NCBI GenBank assembly: GCA_015064635.1
Contig: SVRV01000006.1
Location: 31,494-95,493 of the forward strand
Direction: 5' to 3'
DNA length: 64,000 bases
Origin: Oscillospiraceae bacterium
GTDB taxonomy: Bacteria > Bacillota > Clostridia > Oscillospirales > SIG627
Position 1 is the first letter of the stretch; every line of letters starts with the position of its first letter. Below, piece after piece: positions 19,720-30,500 of the stretch. The translations under genes were made by a program, and so were the position numbers. The notes below the pieces were generated by a model. The model was not told the DNA's origin and searched no databases. It saw only the letters and a list, made by a program, of their open reading frames with translations.

Positions 19720-21885
19720 ATGCCAATAACAGCCAAAACAATGCGGAAACAATTATCAATGCTGAAGCCGTTTACTGACACTTGCTCTCTTGATATGATA
19801 CGCATGGGACAGAATAAAATAGGCACACTCATGAAGTTTACAAACCGAGGACAGACGGTTATTAAAGAACATTCTTTTGGAAATTTCAATGCATGTTGGA
19901 TTTTGCCCAAGGATGAAACACGACAGGGCGTTTTGCTCTATCTTCACGGCGGCGGATATACAGCCGGTGATTTGGGCTATGTAAAGGGCGCCGGTACAAC
20001 GATTGCGGTGAGGTGCGGAACGAGAGTTTTCGCTCCTGCGTACAGACTTGCTCCCGAGCACCCCTTTCCTGCCGCAATAGATGATGCTTTTGATTCTTAT
20101 AAATATCTCCTTACCAAAGGATATAGCCCCGATAAAATAACATTGATAGGTGAAAGTGCAGGCGGTGGACTTTGCTTTGCACTTTTACAAAAGCTCCGTG
20201 AAGAAGGAGAAGATATGCCCGCCGGTGTTGTTGCTATATCTCCGTGGACAGACCTTGAGGCAAACGGTGAGTCATATGAGAGTAACGCCGACGTTGACTC
20301 GTCTGTTTCCAAAAAGCTTTTAAATTTTTATGCCGATTCTTATACGTCAGACAGAAAGAATCCACTTGTATCACCTGTCAATGCAGACCTTACAGGTATG
20401 CCTGCGACTCTGATTTTTGCAGGTGGAGACGAAATAATGCTGGACGATTCAAGGCGTATCCACGAGTGCTTGAAGGAAGCGGGCTGCGAAAGTACTCTTC
20501 ACATAAAGCCCGAACGTTGGCATGCTTATGTTTTGTATGCGCTTCACGAGGATAGAGATGATTTTCATAAAATTAATTCTTTTCTTGATAAGCACATGTC
20601 AAGAGCAAACAAGCTGCGTTGGATGAAACTTGATAATGCTGCCAAGATATACCCTGCCGCAAGGCGCCAGAATTGGAGCAACGTGTACAGAGTATCCGCT
20701 ACTCTCAAGGAGGATGTAGACAAGGATATTCTTTCGAGCGCACTTGATGTGACTGTACGCAGATTTCCCTCAATTGCCGCAAGACTTCGTAAGGGTTTCT
20801 TCTGGTACTATCTTGAACAGATATCAAAAGCGCCCGAGGTAATGGAGGAAAACAGCTTTCCCTTGACACGAATGTCAAATAAAGAGATTTCAAAGTGTGC
20901 TTTTCGTGTTCTTATATATAAGTCAAGAATTGCCGTTGAGCTTTTTCATTCTCTCACAGACGGTACGGGTGCTTTAATCTTCTTAAAAACTCTCGTTGCC
21001 GAATATATCCAGCAAAAATATAAGATTTTGATTACAAATAAAAACGGAGTACTTCCGCGCCTTGATCCTCCCGATGAGGAGGAGCTTGAAGACAGCTTCC
21101 AAAAATATTCCGGAAAGGTAAGTGCAAGCAGGAGAGAAAGCAATGCATGGCATCTTTCGGGCACGGTTGAAACAGCGGGATTTTTGAATCTTACCTGCTT
21201 TAAAATACCTGTAAAAGAGGCGCTTGATAAGGCTCATGAATACGGAGTTACACTTACTGCATTTATTACGGCGGTAATGATGAGTGCACTGTGTGATTTG
21301 CAAAAGAAAAAGGTTCAAAATCCAAAGCGGCTGAAGCCCGTTAAGGTTTTGGTACCTGTAAACCTTAGAAATATATTTGAAAGCCGCACTATGCGTAATT
21401 TCGCATATTATACTACTCCCGAAATAGATCCAAGACTTGGTGAATACAGCTTTTCGGATATTTGCATGGCGGTTCATCACAGAATGGGACTTGATGTAAC
21501 ACCTCAGGTGATGAGCTCAAAGATTGCCGCTAACGTAAACAGCGAAAAATCTGTTTTTGTGAAAATTATGCCGCTGTTTATAAAGAACCTTGTCATGAAA
21601 GCAGTATTCAATGCAGTGGGTGAGAAAAAGTCATGCATTACGCTTTCTAACTTGGGCAAGGTTTCCGTTCCGGAGGAAATGGAGCCGTATATAGAACGGT
21701 TTGATTTCATTCTCGGAGTTCAGGCAACAGCCCCCAATAATTGCGGTGTGATCTCCTTCGGCGATACGCTTTATATCAATTTTATAAGGAACACATGTGA
21801 GCCGGACGTTGAATACTATTTCTACAAGACACTTGAAAAGCTTGGCTTAAGAGCTGAGGTCGAAAGTAATTCGAGAAACGGTTAA
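19720..21885 (+). CDS. Fusion: alpha/beta-hydrolase (HSL-type) + condensation/alcohol-acetyltransferase-like acyltransferase
   Basis: N-terminal HGGGYTAGD and GESAGG motifs; C-terminal ELFHSLTDGTG (HxxxDG) acyltransferase motif; 721 aa; AAAGGAG RBS. Confidence 0.85.
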   Translation: MPITAKTMRKQLSMLKPFTDTCSLDMIRMGQNKIGTLMKFTNRGQTVIKEHSFGNFNACWILPKDETRQGVLLYLHGGGYTAGDLGYVKGAGTTIAVRCGTRVFAPAYRLAPEHPFPAAIDDAFDSYKYLLTKGYSPDKITLIGESAGGGLCFALLQKLREEGEDMPAGVVAISPWTDLEANGESYESNADVDSSVSKKLLNFYADSYTSDRKNPLVSPVNADLTGMPATLIFAGGDEIMLDDSRRIHECLKEAGCESTLHIKPERWHAYVLYALHEDRDDFHKINSFLDKHMSRANKLRWMKLDNAAKIYPAARRQNWSNVYRVSATLKEDVDKDILSSALDVTVRRFPSIAARLRKGFFWYYLEQISKAPEVMEENSFPLTRMSNKEISKCAFRVLIYKSRIAVELFHSLTDGTGALIFLKTLVAEYIQQKYKILITNKNGVLPRLDPPDEEELEDSFQKYSGKVSASRRESNAWHLSGTVETAGFLNLTCFKIPVKEALDKAHEYGVTLTAFITAVMMSALCDLQKKKVQNPKRLKPVKVLVPVNLRNIFESRTMRNFAYYTTPEIDPRLGEYSFSDICMAVHHRMGLDVTPQVMSSKIAANVNSEKSVFVKIMPLFIKNLVMKAVFNAVGEKKSCITLSNLGKVSVPEEMEPYIERFDFILGVQATAPNNCGVISFGDTLYINFIRNTCEPDVEYYFYKTLEKLGLRAEVESNSRNG

Positions 21886-21897
21886 AGGAAAATAAAT

Positions 21898-22593
21898 ATG
21901 TATTGTATTAATTGCGGAGTAAAACTCTCCGATACCGAAAAAAGCTGTCCGCTTTGCGGTACGGTTCCGTATCATCCTGATTTGGTACGTACCGAAGCCG
22001 ATAGCCTTTACCCCAAGAATAAATATCCGAAAACAAAAAAAGTGAGCCGCATCGGAATAATGATGGCAATGAGTATACTGTCGCTTATTGCGGCAATCGT
22101 TCCAATGCTCTGCGATTTTGGTATAAACTCTTCCATGACTTGGTCTGCATTTGTGGTTGGTGCGGTAGTTATGGGATATCCTGCCTTTGTTTTGCCTTTC
22201 TGGTTTAAAAAACCGAATCCTGCAATTTTTACCGCAGTATTCTTTGTATGCTCGGCACTTTATCTTTTGTTCATTAATATTATAACAAGCGGAGATTGGT
22301 TTTTGTCATTTGTATTTCCAACAGTTGGCGTTATAGGACTTACGATAACAGCCGTTGTTACGCTTACATATTATTTAAAGAACGGAAAGCTTTTTGTATT
22401 CGGTGGGGCATTTCTTGCTATCGGTGGATATATGCCGCTAATGGAGCTTTTTCTTTCAATAACCTTTGGGTATGATTTTATCTGGTGGTCTCTTTATCCC
22501 ATGGTTCCTCTTATGGCATTTGGACTTATTCTTATCTTTTTTGGTGCAACCCCTTCGGCACGAGAGGGCGTTGAAAGAAGGTTTTTCTTATAA
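21898..22593 (+). CDS. Zinc-ribbon membrane protein (DUF6320-like)
   Basis: N-terminal YCINCGVKLSDTEKSCPLCG zinc ribbon followed by ~6 TM segments; 12 nt after the previous gene. Confidence 0.65.
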   Translation: MYCINCGVKLSDTEKSCPLCGTVPYHPDLVRTEADSLYPKNKYPKTKKVSRIGIMMAMSILSLIAAIVPMLCDFGINSSMTWSAFVVGAVVMGYPAFVLPFWFKKPNPAIFTAVFFVCSALYLLFINIITSGDWFLSFVFPTVGVIGLTITAVVTLTYYLKNGKLFVFGGAFLAIGGYMPLMELFLSITFGYDFIWWSLYPMVPLMAFGLILIFFGATPSAREGVERRFFL

Positions 22594-22627
22594 ATACAAA
22601 AAAATAAAAATATTTTTAAAAAAGTAG

Positions 22628-22656
22628 TTGACAAACTCAAACTCTTGTGTTATAAT
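22628..22656 (+). promoter_or_regulatory. Sigma-A promoter of the tRNA-Thr/tRNA-Tyr operon
   Basis: TTGACA - 17 nt - TATAAT, ~35 nt upstream of tRNA-Thr. Confidence 0.85.
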
Positions 22657-22690
22657 CTATCCGTTGTCTGGAAAGACAAAACACAAAAGT

Positions 22691-22765
22691 GCTGGTGTGG
22701 CTCAACGGTAGAGCAGCTGATTTGTAATCAGCAGGTTGGGGGTTCGATTCCCTTCACCAGCTCCA
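22691..22765 (+). tRNA. tRNA-Thr(TGT), with encoded CCA
   Basis: Cloverleaf: GCTGGTG acceptor, anticodon loop TTTGTAA, GGTTCGATTCC T-arm, CACCAGC-T-CCA. Confidence 0.96.
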
Positions 22766-22771
22766 TAAGAT

Positions 22772-22856
22772 GGGAGCGTTCCCGAGTGGCCAAAGGGGGC
22801 AGACTGTAAATCTGTTGTCAGTGACTTCGGTGGTCCGAATCCACCCGCTCCCACCA
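22772..22856 (+). tRNA. tRNA-Tyr(GTA), class II, with encoded CCA
   Basis: GGGAGCG acceptor, anticodon loop CTGTAAA, long variable arm, CGCTCCC-A-CCA. Confidence 0.96.
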
Positions 22857-22858
22857 GA

Positions 22859-22896
22859 AAAAAGCATCAATCTTGATACAAGATTGATGCTTTTTT
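22859..22896 (+). terminator. Terminator of the tRNA operon
   Basis: AAAAAGCATCAATCTTGATACAAGATTGATGCTTTTTT. Confidence 0.9.
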
Positions 22897-22897
22897 C

Positions 22898-23066
22898 AAC
22901 TAAATCCGTCTTTGCAGACGGAATAAATCAATCTTCGATTGATGATATCTGCTACGCAGATGAAATCGCCTGCGGCGAATTAAAGACGGATTTAATTTCA
23001 TCGAAGCCGCAAGGCTTTGATTTCATCCAAACTTGTTTGGATTTCATCGTGCTGTGCACGATTTCA
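22898..23066 (+). repeat. Multi-hairpin structured repeat, copy 1 (downstream of tRNA-Tyr)
   Basis: AACTAAATCCGTCTTT ... AAAGACGGATTTAATTTCATC..., chain of ATC-stem-loop-GAT hairpins; second copy (inverted) at 58648-58812. Confidence 0.85.
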
Positions 23067-23117
23067 TTATTGAAATATTTTAGGCTTGTGGTATAATGTC
23101 ATAAAGAGGTGTTTTAA

Positions 23118-23253
23118 ATGGCAGAAAATAAGTTAGCAGAATTATCTATGGATTTTGCAGTTTGATGTTTCTTCACTTATACATAATTGTGGTGTAATCC
23201 GCAAAATGCTCATCTCCTCCATCAATACCGCCAAGCAAAATATGGAAAATTAA
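23118..23253 (+). pseudogene. Remnant of four-helix-bundle protein (S23/IVP-like)
   Basis: MAENKLAELSMDFAV N-terminus then, in another frame, ...IHNCGVIRKMLISSINTAKQNMEN* C-terminus; middle deleted. Confidence 0.6.
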
Positions 23254-23294
23254 AATAACATTATTATTCACCGTCACAAAAAGTGGCGGTTTCT

Positions 23295-23500
23295 TTTATT
23301 ATATAGGAAATTGCATCGCAATTTGCATATAACAAACAAAGTCTACCTATAAAATTTGTGAGCGTTAGCGAACATCAGTTGCCGAAGGCGACTTTTTTAT
23401 TATATAGGAAATTGCATCGCAATTTGCATATAACAAACAAAGTCTACCTATGAAATTTGTGAGCGTTAGCGAACATCAGTTGCCGAAGGCGACTTTTTTA
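23295..23500. repeat. Two tandem ~101-bp direct repeats with internal mini-hairpins
   Basis: TATATAGGAAATTGCATCGCAATTTGCATATAACAAACAAAGTCTACCTAT(A/G)AAATTTGTGAGCGTTAGCGAACATCAGTTGCCGAAGGCGACTTTTTTA occurs twice (offset 101). Confidence 0.95.
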
Positions 23501-23618
23501 TTTTTGGATAAGATAGGGTTATTACCAAAAAAGACAAGGTATTTATTATTTGGAACTTTTACACAAAAATTAAACCGTATATTTGGATGGTGGTTGAGTG
23601 AAAAATAAAGAAAACATA

Positions 23619-23657
23619 TTGACAAATGATAAGTTATAATGTATACTGTACATGTAC
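23619..23657 (+). promoter_or_regulatory. Promoter with overlapping palindrome (candidate TetR auto-operator)
   Basis: TTGACA - 17 nt - TATACT; perfect palindrome GTACATGTAC immediately downstream (23648-23657). Confidence 0.65.
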
Positions 23658-23684
23658 TAAATAACAATAGAGAGGTAATAGTGA

Positions 23685-24392
23685 ATGCTTAGAAGAATTA
23701 TAGAGCGCCACAGTAAAATAGATCCTCTGTCAGATACTGAAATTCAAATCATCAGAGGGGCGACAAAGCTCTTTTTACAGCAAGGCTTTTCTAAAACCAC
23801 AATCAGAGAGATATCAAAGGAAACGGGAATAGGGCTTGGAACCATAACCTATTACTACCGTACAAAAGAAGATTTATTGAAGCTCCTTATTGAAGAATTG
23901 ATGGAGTTCCATTTTGATATAATCGAGGAAGCCATTGAAAAAACAAATGATAATATTTTTTCATGTGCTTTTGAGGTTGCGGTGCAGATAGCACTTTGCG
24001 AAAATGACAGCAAAGCATGGGATTTATATTATTCGGCATATTCTCATCCGTCGATTTTTGAATTCATTAAAGATTGGGCGGCAAAAAAGAATTATCATTT
24101 ATTGAAGGATAATTTCCCTGATATGACCGAAGACGATTTCAGGAGAATTGAAAACGTATCCAGCGGTATAGAACTTGCAGCTTTTCTCTCTCCTTGCTCC
24201 AGATATTTCACTTTGGATGAAAAAATCAGTTTGTTTTTGGAATCAATAATGAAGATTTTTAACGTTCAGGAAGACAAGCGCAGAGAAATAGTGGATAAAG
24301 TATTAGCACTTGACTATCAAAAGACAGCCGGTGAAATTTTTGAGAGATTTATAAATAAAGTTTATTCTTCATTCAAAAATACAAGCGTTTGA
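23685..24392 (+). CDS. TetR/AcrR-family transcriptional regulator
   Basis: IIRGATKLFLQQGFSKTTIREISKETGIGLGTITYYYRTKEDLLKLL HTH. Confidence 0.92.
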   Translation: MLRRIIERHSKIDPLSDTEIQIIRGATKLFLQQGFSKTTIREISKETGIGLGTITYYYRTKEDLLKLLIEELMEFHFDIIEEAIEKTNDNIFSCAFEVAVQIALCENDSKAWDLYYSAYSHPSIFEFIKDWAAKKNYHLLKDNFPDMTEDDFRRIENVSSGIELAAFLSPCSRYFTLDEKISLFLESIMKIFNVQEDKRREIVDKVLALDYQKTAGEIFERFINKVYSSFKNTSV

Positions 24393-24501
24393 TGTGAAAT
24401 CATTGGATGTTTTAAAATCCTGAGAATAGAGGAGTATCCTCTTTGAAATAAAGTACACAAAACGTGTTGAACGAACCTTTTAATTAAAAATGGAGGCAAT
24501 T

Positions 24502-27500
24502 ATGAAAACAAAACGGATTATATCTTGGTTCTTGATTCTTACCATGATGATAACATTTATTCCGAGCTTTGGGATAACAGGTACTAAAGTAGGTGCAGCA
24601 TCACAGACTGCTCCTTTAGCTTTGACAGGACCTGAGATTCTCCAAAGCGACACAAAAGAAAACGTAAACCAGTCGGGCGGTATAATTTATACCAAGACAT
24701 CTGAGGCAAAATCCGACGGCACTGTTGATATTACTCTTACCGCGCATACAACAGGCGTGGTTAAGCCGGTTAATATTATAACTCCCACCGACATAGTGCT
24801 GGTGCTTGATATGTCAGGCTCAATGAAAGAAAGCTTTACAACAACTACCAGCGAATATGTAAAGGAAATCGGTTCTGAATATACATATTGGAGCGGTTTG
24901 CGCAGACGCACAGGCTATGGATTTGATGATGACAAATATAATGATTTTTACATCAATCTCGGAACTAACAGCGAGCCTGTATATGCAGAGGTAAGCTATA
25001 CCGGTCAAAGAGATGCAAACGGCTTTGAGATATACAGATATACCGAAGGCACTACTACAATGAATATCTATCCTGTTCTCAGTGGAACATTGGATGTAGA
25101 AAGAGTTAATGCGGAATATCCTATAATTCAGTTCTATTCACTCGAAGTGACAAGAACATCTCAGAACAAGCTTACAGCCCTAAAGGATGCGGTTAAAACT
25201 TTCATTGATACAACTTATCAGATGAATAGCACAATTGAAGATACGAGCTCCATACACAGTATTTCAATTGTTAAGTTTGCAGGTCCTCATTATTCCAATA
25301 ACACCACAGATACTCCAACAATTGTAACCGGTAACGGTACCTACACGTACAGCGGTGAAAGAGGCGTAAATTACTCTCAGGTGGTAAAGGGCTTGACACC
25401 GGTAGACGATGACGGTGCTGCAGAGCTTAAGAGCGCGGTTGATTCTTTGAATGCGGCAGGATCAACCGCGGTTGACAAGGGTCTTGCCCTCGCAGAGGCA
25501 GTACTGAAGAATCGTGCTCTGACAGACTCGGGAAATGCTGCAAACCGCAATCAGGCAGTTATCGTATTTACAGATGGTGACCCCAATCATCAAACAGGCT
25601 TTAGCACAAGTGTTGCAAATGATGCAATTTCAATTGCAAGCAGGCTTGAGAACACTGCAGATGTTACAATATACGGTGTATGTATTGCAACCAATGCTGA
25701 TGAAAATGATACAAGTGCAAATATCAACAAGTTCATGCACTACATGAGCTCAAATTATCCCAATGCAACAAGCATGACATCTCCCGGTGAAGGCGGAAGC
25801 AGCGCTAACGGTTATTATAAAACTCCGGATGATTCACATTCTCTTTCGATGATATTTGATGCAATCATCCACGACATTGACCATCCCACAGTTTCACTAG
25901 GTGAGGAAGCAACTGTTGTTGATACTCTTTCTCCTTACTTCAGCTTTGTAAACGGAAATGCGACCAACATTACTCTGATGACCAGCGCAAGAAAAGCCGA
26001 CGGTACATGGGCAGCCCCTGTTGACGATGCAAATCTTACATATAAGATAGAGGAAGACAGACTCACTGTTGACGGTTTCGATTTTGATGCAAATTTTGTT
26101 TCCGAAACAGGCAGAGGCACAAACGGAGATTTTTACGGTAAGCGTCTTGTCATCACCTTTACTGTAGTTCCCAACTATGATAAGATCGACGAGGATTCGG
26201 CTATTCTTATCAATGGTGATATTCCCACAAACGAGAGCTTCGCAACGATCAATGACAGTGACGAGTTTGAAGTAGCTCAGGTCGTTACTCCCGAACTTGA
26301 AGCGTTTCAGGTCGTTTACGAGGTAGACGGCGAGGAGCATGTATCTTATAACAGATTTACAGGCTCATCTGTTATCGTGGATGATGCCCCGATTAAGGAA
26401 GGCTATACCTTCAGCGGATGGGAGTATCCCAACGGTCTTGCCGTTTCCGGCGGAAGCTTTACAATGCCGCAAAGTGACGTGAAGGTAGTGGGTAAATTCA
26501 CAGTAAATACTCACAACGTTTCGTATGTTTACAGCACTACGCCTCCCTCTGGCGCATCGGCTCTTCCCACAGCCCAAAACCATGACTACGGTACAACAGT
26601 TACAGTTGCACCCCATGCCACAGCACCCGGCTACATATTCAGTGGCTGGACCCCTCAGCAGACAGATGTAAACGTTGTAAACGGCGAATTTACAATGCCT
26701 GATAAGAATGTGGTTTTGATTGGACATTTTATACCATCAACCGCAACTCCTTATAAGGTAGAACATTATCTTGAAACTCTCACAGACGGAGTGTATGAAG
26801 AAAATCCCGAGATTACAGAGCCATTTTCCGGAACAACGGGACACACGGTTTCAGCAACTCCTCTTAACAGATTTTCGGGCTTTACCTATAACGATACAAA
26901 GAGTGCCGCAACCAAGAGCGGTACAATCACAGGCGACGGAAACCTTGTACTCAAGCTTTACTATGACAGAAATGAATACAAGGTAGAATACGGCTATGAA
27001 GGTGACACCGAAATAGCAGGTCTTCCCGCACTTCCCGCAGGAGGCACATTCAAATACGGCGAGACTGTTACAGTAGCATCAGCTGCAATTCCACCTGCAG
27101 GATATTCCTTCACAGGCTGGTACAGAGGAACAGTAAGCAATCCCGTTTCGGGAACCTTTGAAATGCCCGCATACGATGTTCATCTGCTTGGATATTTTGA
27201 AGCCAATACAGGTACAAAATATACCGTCGAGCATTACCTTATGAACACAGACGGAACTTATCCGTCAGCTCCCGAGGACTTCGAAACCTTCTATGGAACA
27301 ACAGGACACACAGTTTTGGCAACTCCTCTTGTAAAGTATCAGGGCTTTACTTATGATGACGCAAAGAGTGCTGCGACCAAGAGTGGCGAAATCGCAGGAG
27401 ACGGAAGTCTCGTACTTAAGCTATATTATTCAAGAAACAAGTATAATGTAGTATATCAGTACGAAAGAACGATTCCCGACAATCCTCCCGCAAAGCCTGT

Positions 27501-30500
27501 TACAAAATTGTATTATTACGGTGTAACAGTTGACCTTGAGGACAACGTATCACTTGAAGGTTATACCTTCTCCGGATGGCATACACATGACACTGAAGGT
27601 GTGGTTGTTATAGAAAACGGAAGCTTTGAAATGCCTATGAGAGATGTTAATATCTACGGCTATTTCACAGCGAATACTAATACAAAGTACACAGTTGAGC
27701 ATTATCTCGAAACAATGACAGACGGGGTTTATGAATTAGGTCCTTACAAAACTCAGGAATTCGAGGGCACAACCGGTACAGAAATAACAGCAATAGCAAC
27801 AGCAGTAGACGGATTTACTTACAACGATGCAAAGAGTGCCGCAACCAAGAGCGGTATAATCACAGGTGACGGTGAACTTGTACTCAAGCTTTACTATGAC
27901 AGAAACGAATATAAGGTAGAGTATGGTTATGAAGGCGATACTTCAATAACAGGCATTCCTGCACTTCCCGCAAGTAGCACATATAAATACGGTGAAACCG
28001 TTACGGTAGAACCCGTGGCAACTGCTCCCGACGGATATACATTTGTTGGATGGTACAGAGGTACATCGGCAAATATTGTTGTAGGAACCTTTGAAATGCC
28101 TGCACACGATATAACACTTCTCGGATATTTCATGCCAAACACGGCTACCGAGTACACAGTTGAGCACTATCTCATGGATATTGACGGTACGTACCCCTCA
28201 ACTCCCGAGGACAGTGAAACTCTGTACGCAACAACAGGACACACTGTTGAAGCGAAGCCCGGAACCGAATACGTAGGCTTTACTTACGACGATGCAAAGA
28301 GTGCTGCAACCAAGAGCGGTGTAGTACTTGGTGACGGAAGTCTTGTACTCAAGCTTTACTACGCGAGAAACAAATACGAGGTTTCTTATGAGTATCGTAG
28401 AAACATTCCCACCGGTGCACCCACTCTTCCCGCAACAAAGTCGTACTATTACGGAGAAGATGTAAGCATTGCTCCGAACCCCACACTTGCAGGTTATACC
28501 TTCTCGAAGTGGCATGTGCACGATTCAGAGGGTAGTGTAAGTGTTAACAACAATGCTTTTGAAATGCCCGCAAGAGACGTGGTACTTTACGGATATTTTG
28601 AAGCAAATACAGATACAGCGTATAGAATTGAGCATTACATAGCAAATGCAGATAATACAGGCTATAACACAACTCCGTACAGATACCAGAATTTTAGCGG
28701 AGTAACAGGCGAGTCTGTAACAGGTATCCCTCTTACAATTGAAGGCTTTACTTATAACGACGCTGACAGTGCCGCAACAAAGAGCGGAACCATAGCAGGT
28801 GACGGAAGCCTTGTATTGAAGCTTTATTATTCAAGAAACAAGTATAAGGTAACATACAAGTATGAGGGTGACCTTGGCGGATTTACACCTCCCGCACTTC
28901 CTGCAGAAAAAGAATATTACTACGGTCAGATAGTAACTGCAGAAGCGAAGCCTTTTGTTACAGGATATACTTTCCATGGCTGGTATAAGGGCACAGTTAG
29001 TAACACAGTTATTGAGCCCTTTGAGATGCCCGCAAGAGATGTAGAGCTTCTCGGAAACTTCCAGCCGGGTGAAAATACACCTTATGAAGTTCATCATTAT
29101 CTTGAAACCTTGACAGACGGTGTGTATGAAACTACTCCTGCGGTAAACGAAAGACTTACAGCTACAACAGGTCACACTGTAAGAGCTACTGTACTCAACC
29201 GATTCATCGGCTTCACTTACAATGATAATGCACCCGGCAAAAAGGCTGAAGGTGTTGTAACAGCTGACGGCAAGCTTGTTCTCAAGCTGTATTACGACAG
29301 AAATGAATACAATGTAACCTATGGCTATGATGGTGACATTCCTGCAAGTGCAAGCGCACTTCCCGTAGGAGGTAAATACAAATACGGCGAAAAGGTAACA
29401 GTAGCAGCCAAAGCAACTGCTTCGGGATATATTTTCCATGGATGGTACAGAGGAACCCCCGATAATCTCGTTAGTGCAAGCTTTGATATGCCGGCATACG
29501 ATGTTCACATTCTTGGTAACTTTACAGCTTCAACAAACACACCCTATGCGGTAGAGCACTATCTTGAAAAGCTTGGCGGCGGATACGAGCTTGACACAAG
29601 TGACAAGAGATATGCAACAACAGGTGATGTTGTAAGTGCTATTAACAAGGAATATGTTGGATTTACTTACAACGAAGGAATAAGCACGCCGAGAGGTACA
29701 GTCAGAGGCGACGGTAAATTGGTTCTCGCGTTCTACTACGACAGAAACAAGTATAACGTAAGTTATGTATATGAAGTAGCACCCCCTGCAGGCGCACCTG
29801 CGCTTCCTGCTCCTCAAAACAATATAGCTTACGGAAAAACAGTAAACATTGCAGCTAAAGCAAAGCTTGCCGGCTATACCTTCAACGGTTGGACAACAGA
29901 AGACGTCAGCGTTTTGGGCAACAGCTTTGAAATGCCCTCAAAGAATGTAGTATTTAAGGGTAGCTTTACAGCAAATACCGTGGAATACAAGGTAAATTAC
30001 TGGTTCCAGAAGGTAAATGCAGGCAATAGCTTCAATAAGGCTGATTACGAACTTGATTCTGCTAATTCGTATACCGATACAGCAAAGGTAGGAGCACATG
30101 TAGAAGCCAAGGCGTTAAGCCATACAGGATTCTATGTTAACGCAGCAAACAGCAATCCCTACGGACACGTTACAGTTGATTCAAACGGCAACGGAAATCT
30201 TGTGCTTAATGTCTACTTTGACAGGCATACCTACAATGTAAGCTATGTTTACTACGGTAATCAGCCTGCGGCTGCACCCGATGTATCCGTAAACAACAAG
30301 ACAAACGTTCGCTACGGAACAAAGCTTACAGTAGCAGCTGACCCCACTCTTCAGGATTATGTATTTGACGGTTGGTACACACATACTGCAAATGTAGCAA
30401 ACGGTGAATACACAATGCCCGCACACAATGTTGAATTCATAGGAATGTTTGTACGTCAGTACAGTGTTGAATATGACCTCAACGGAGGAACAGGAGCTGT

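Noticed and set aside
22859-22896. Terminator hairpin as part of the conserved tRNA-linked repeat
   Set aside because: Stem sequences at the two loci are unrelated; it is the tRNA operon terminator, while homology begins at AACTAAATCCGTC.
22770-23096. 108-aa ORF across tRNA-Tyr and the repeat
   Set aside because: It overlaps the complete tRNA and its terminator, so the frame is incidental to structured non-coding DNA.
23295-23500. Possible mini CRISPR array
   Set aside because: Two contiguous 101-bp units with no unique spacers and no cas genes; it is a tandem duplication.
28831-29508. 225-aa antisense ORF (and others at 25897-26340 and 30670-31326)
   Set aside because: Antisense to the repetitive surface protein; Cys/Ser-rich low-complexity translation that mirrors codon bias of the sense frame.
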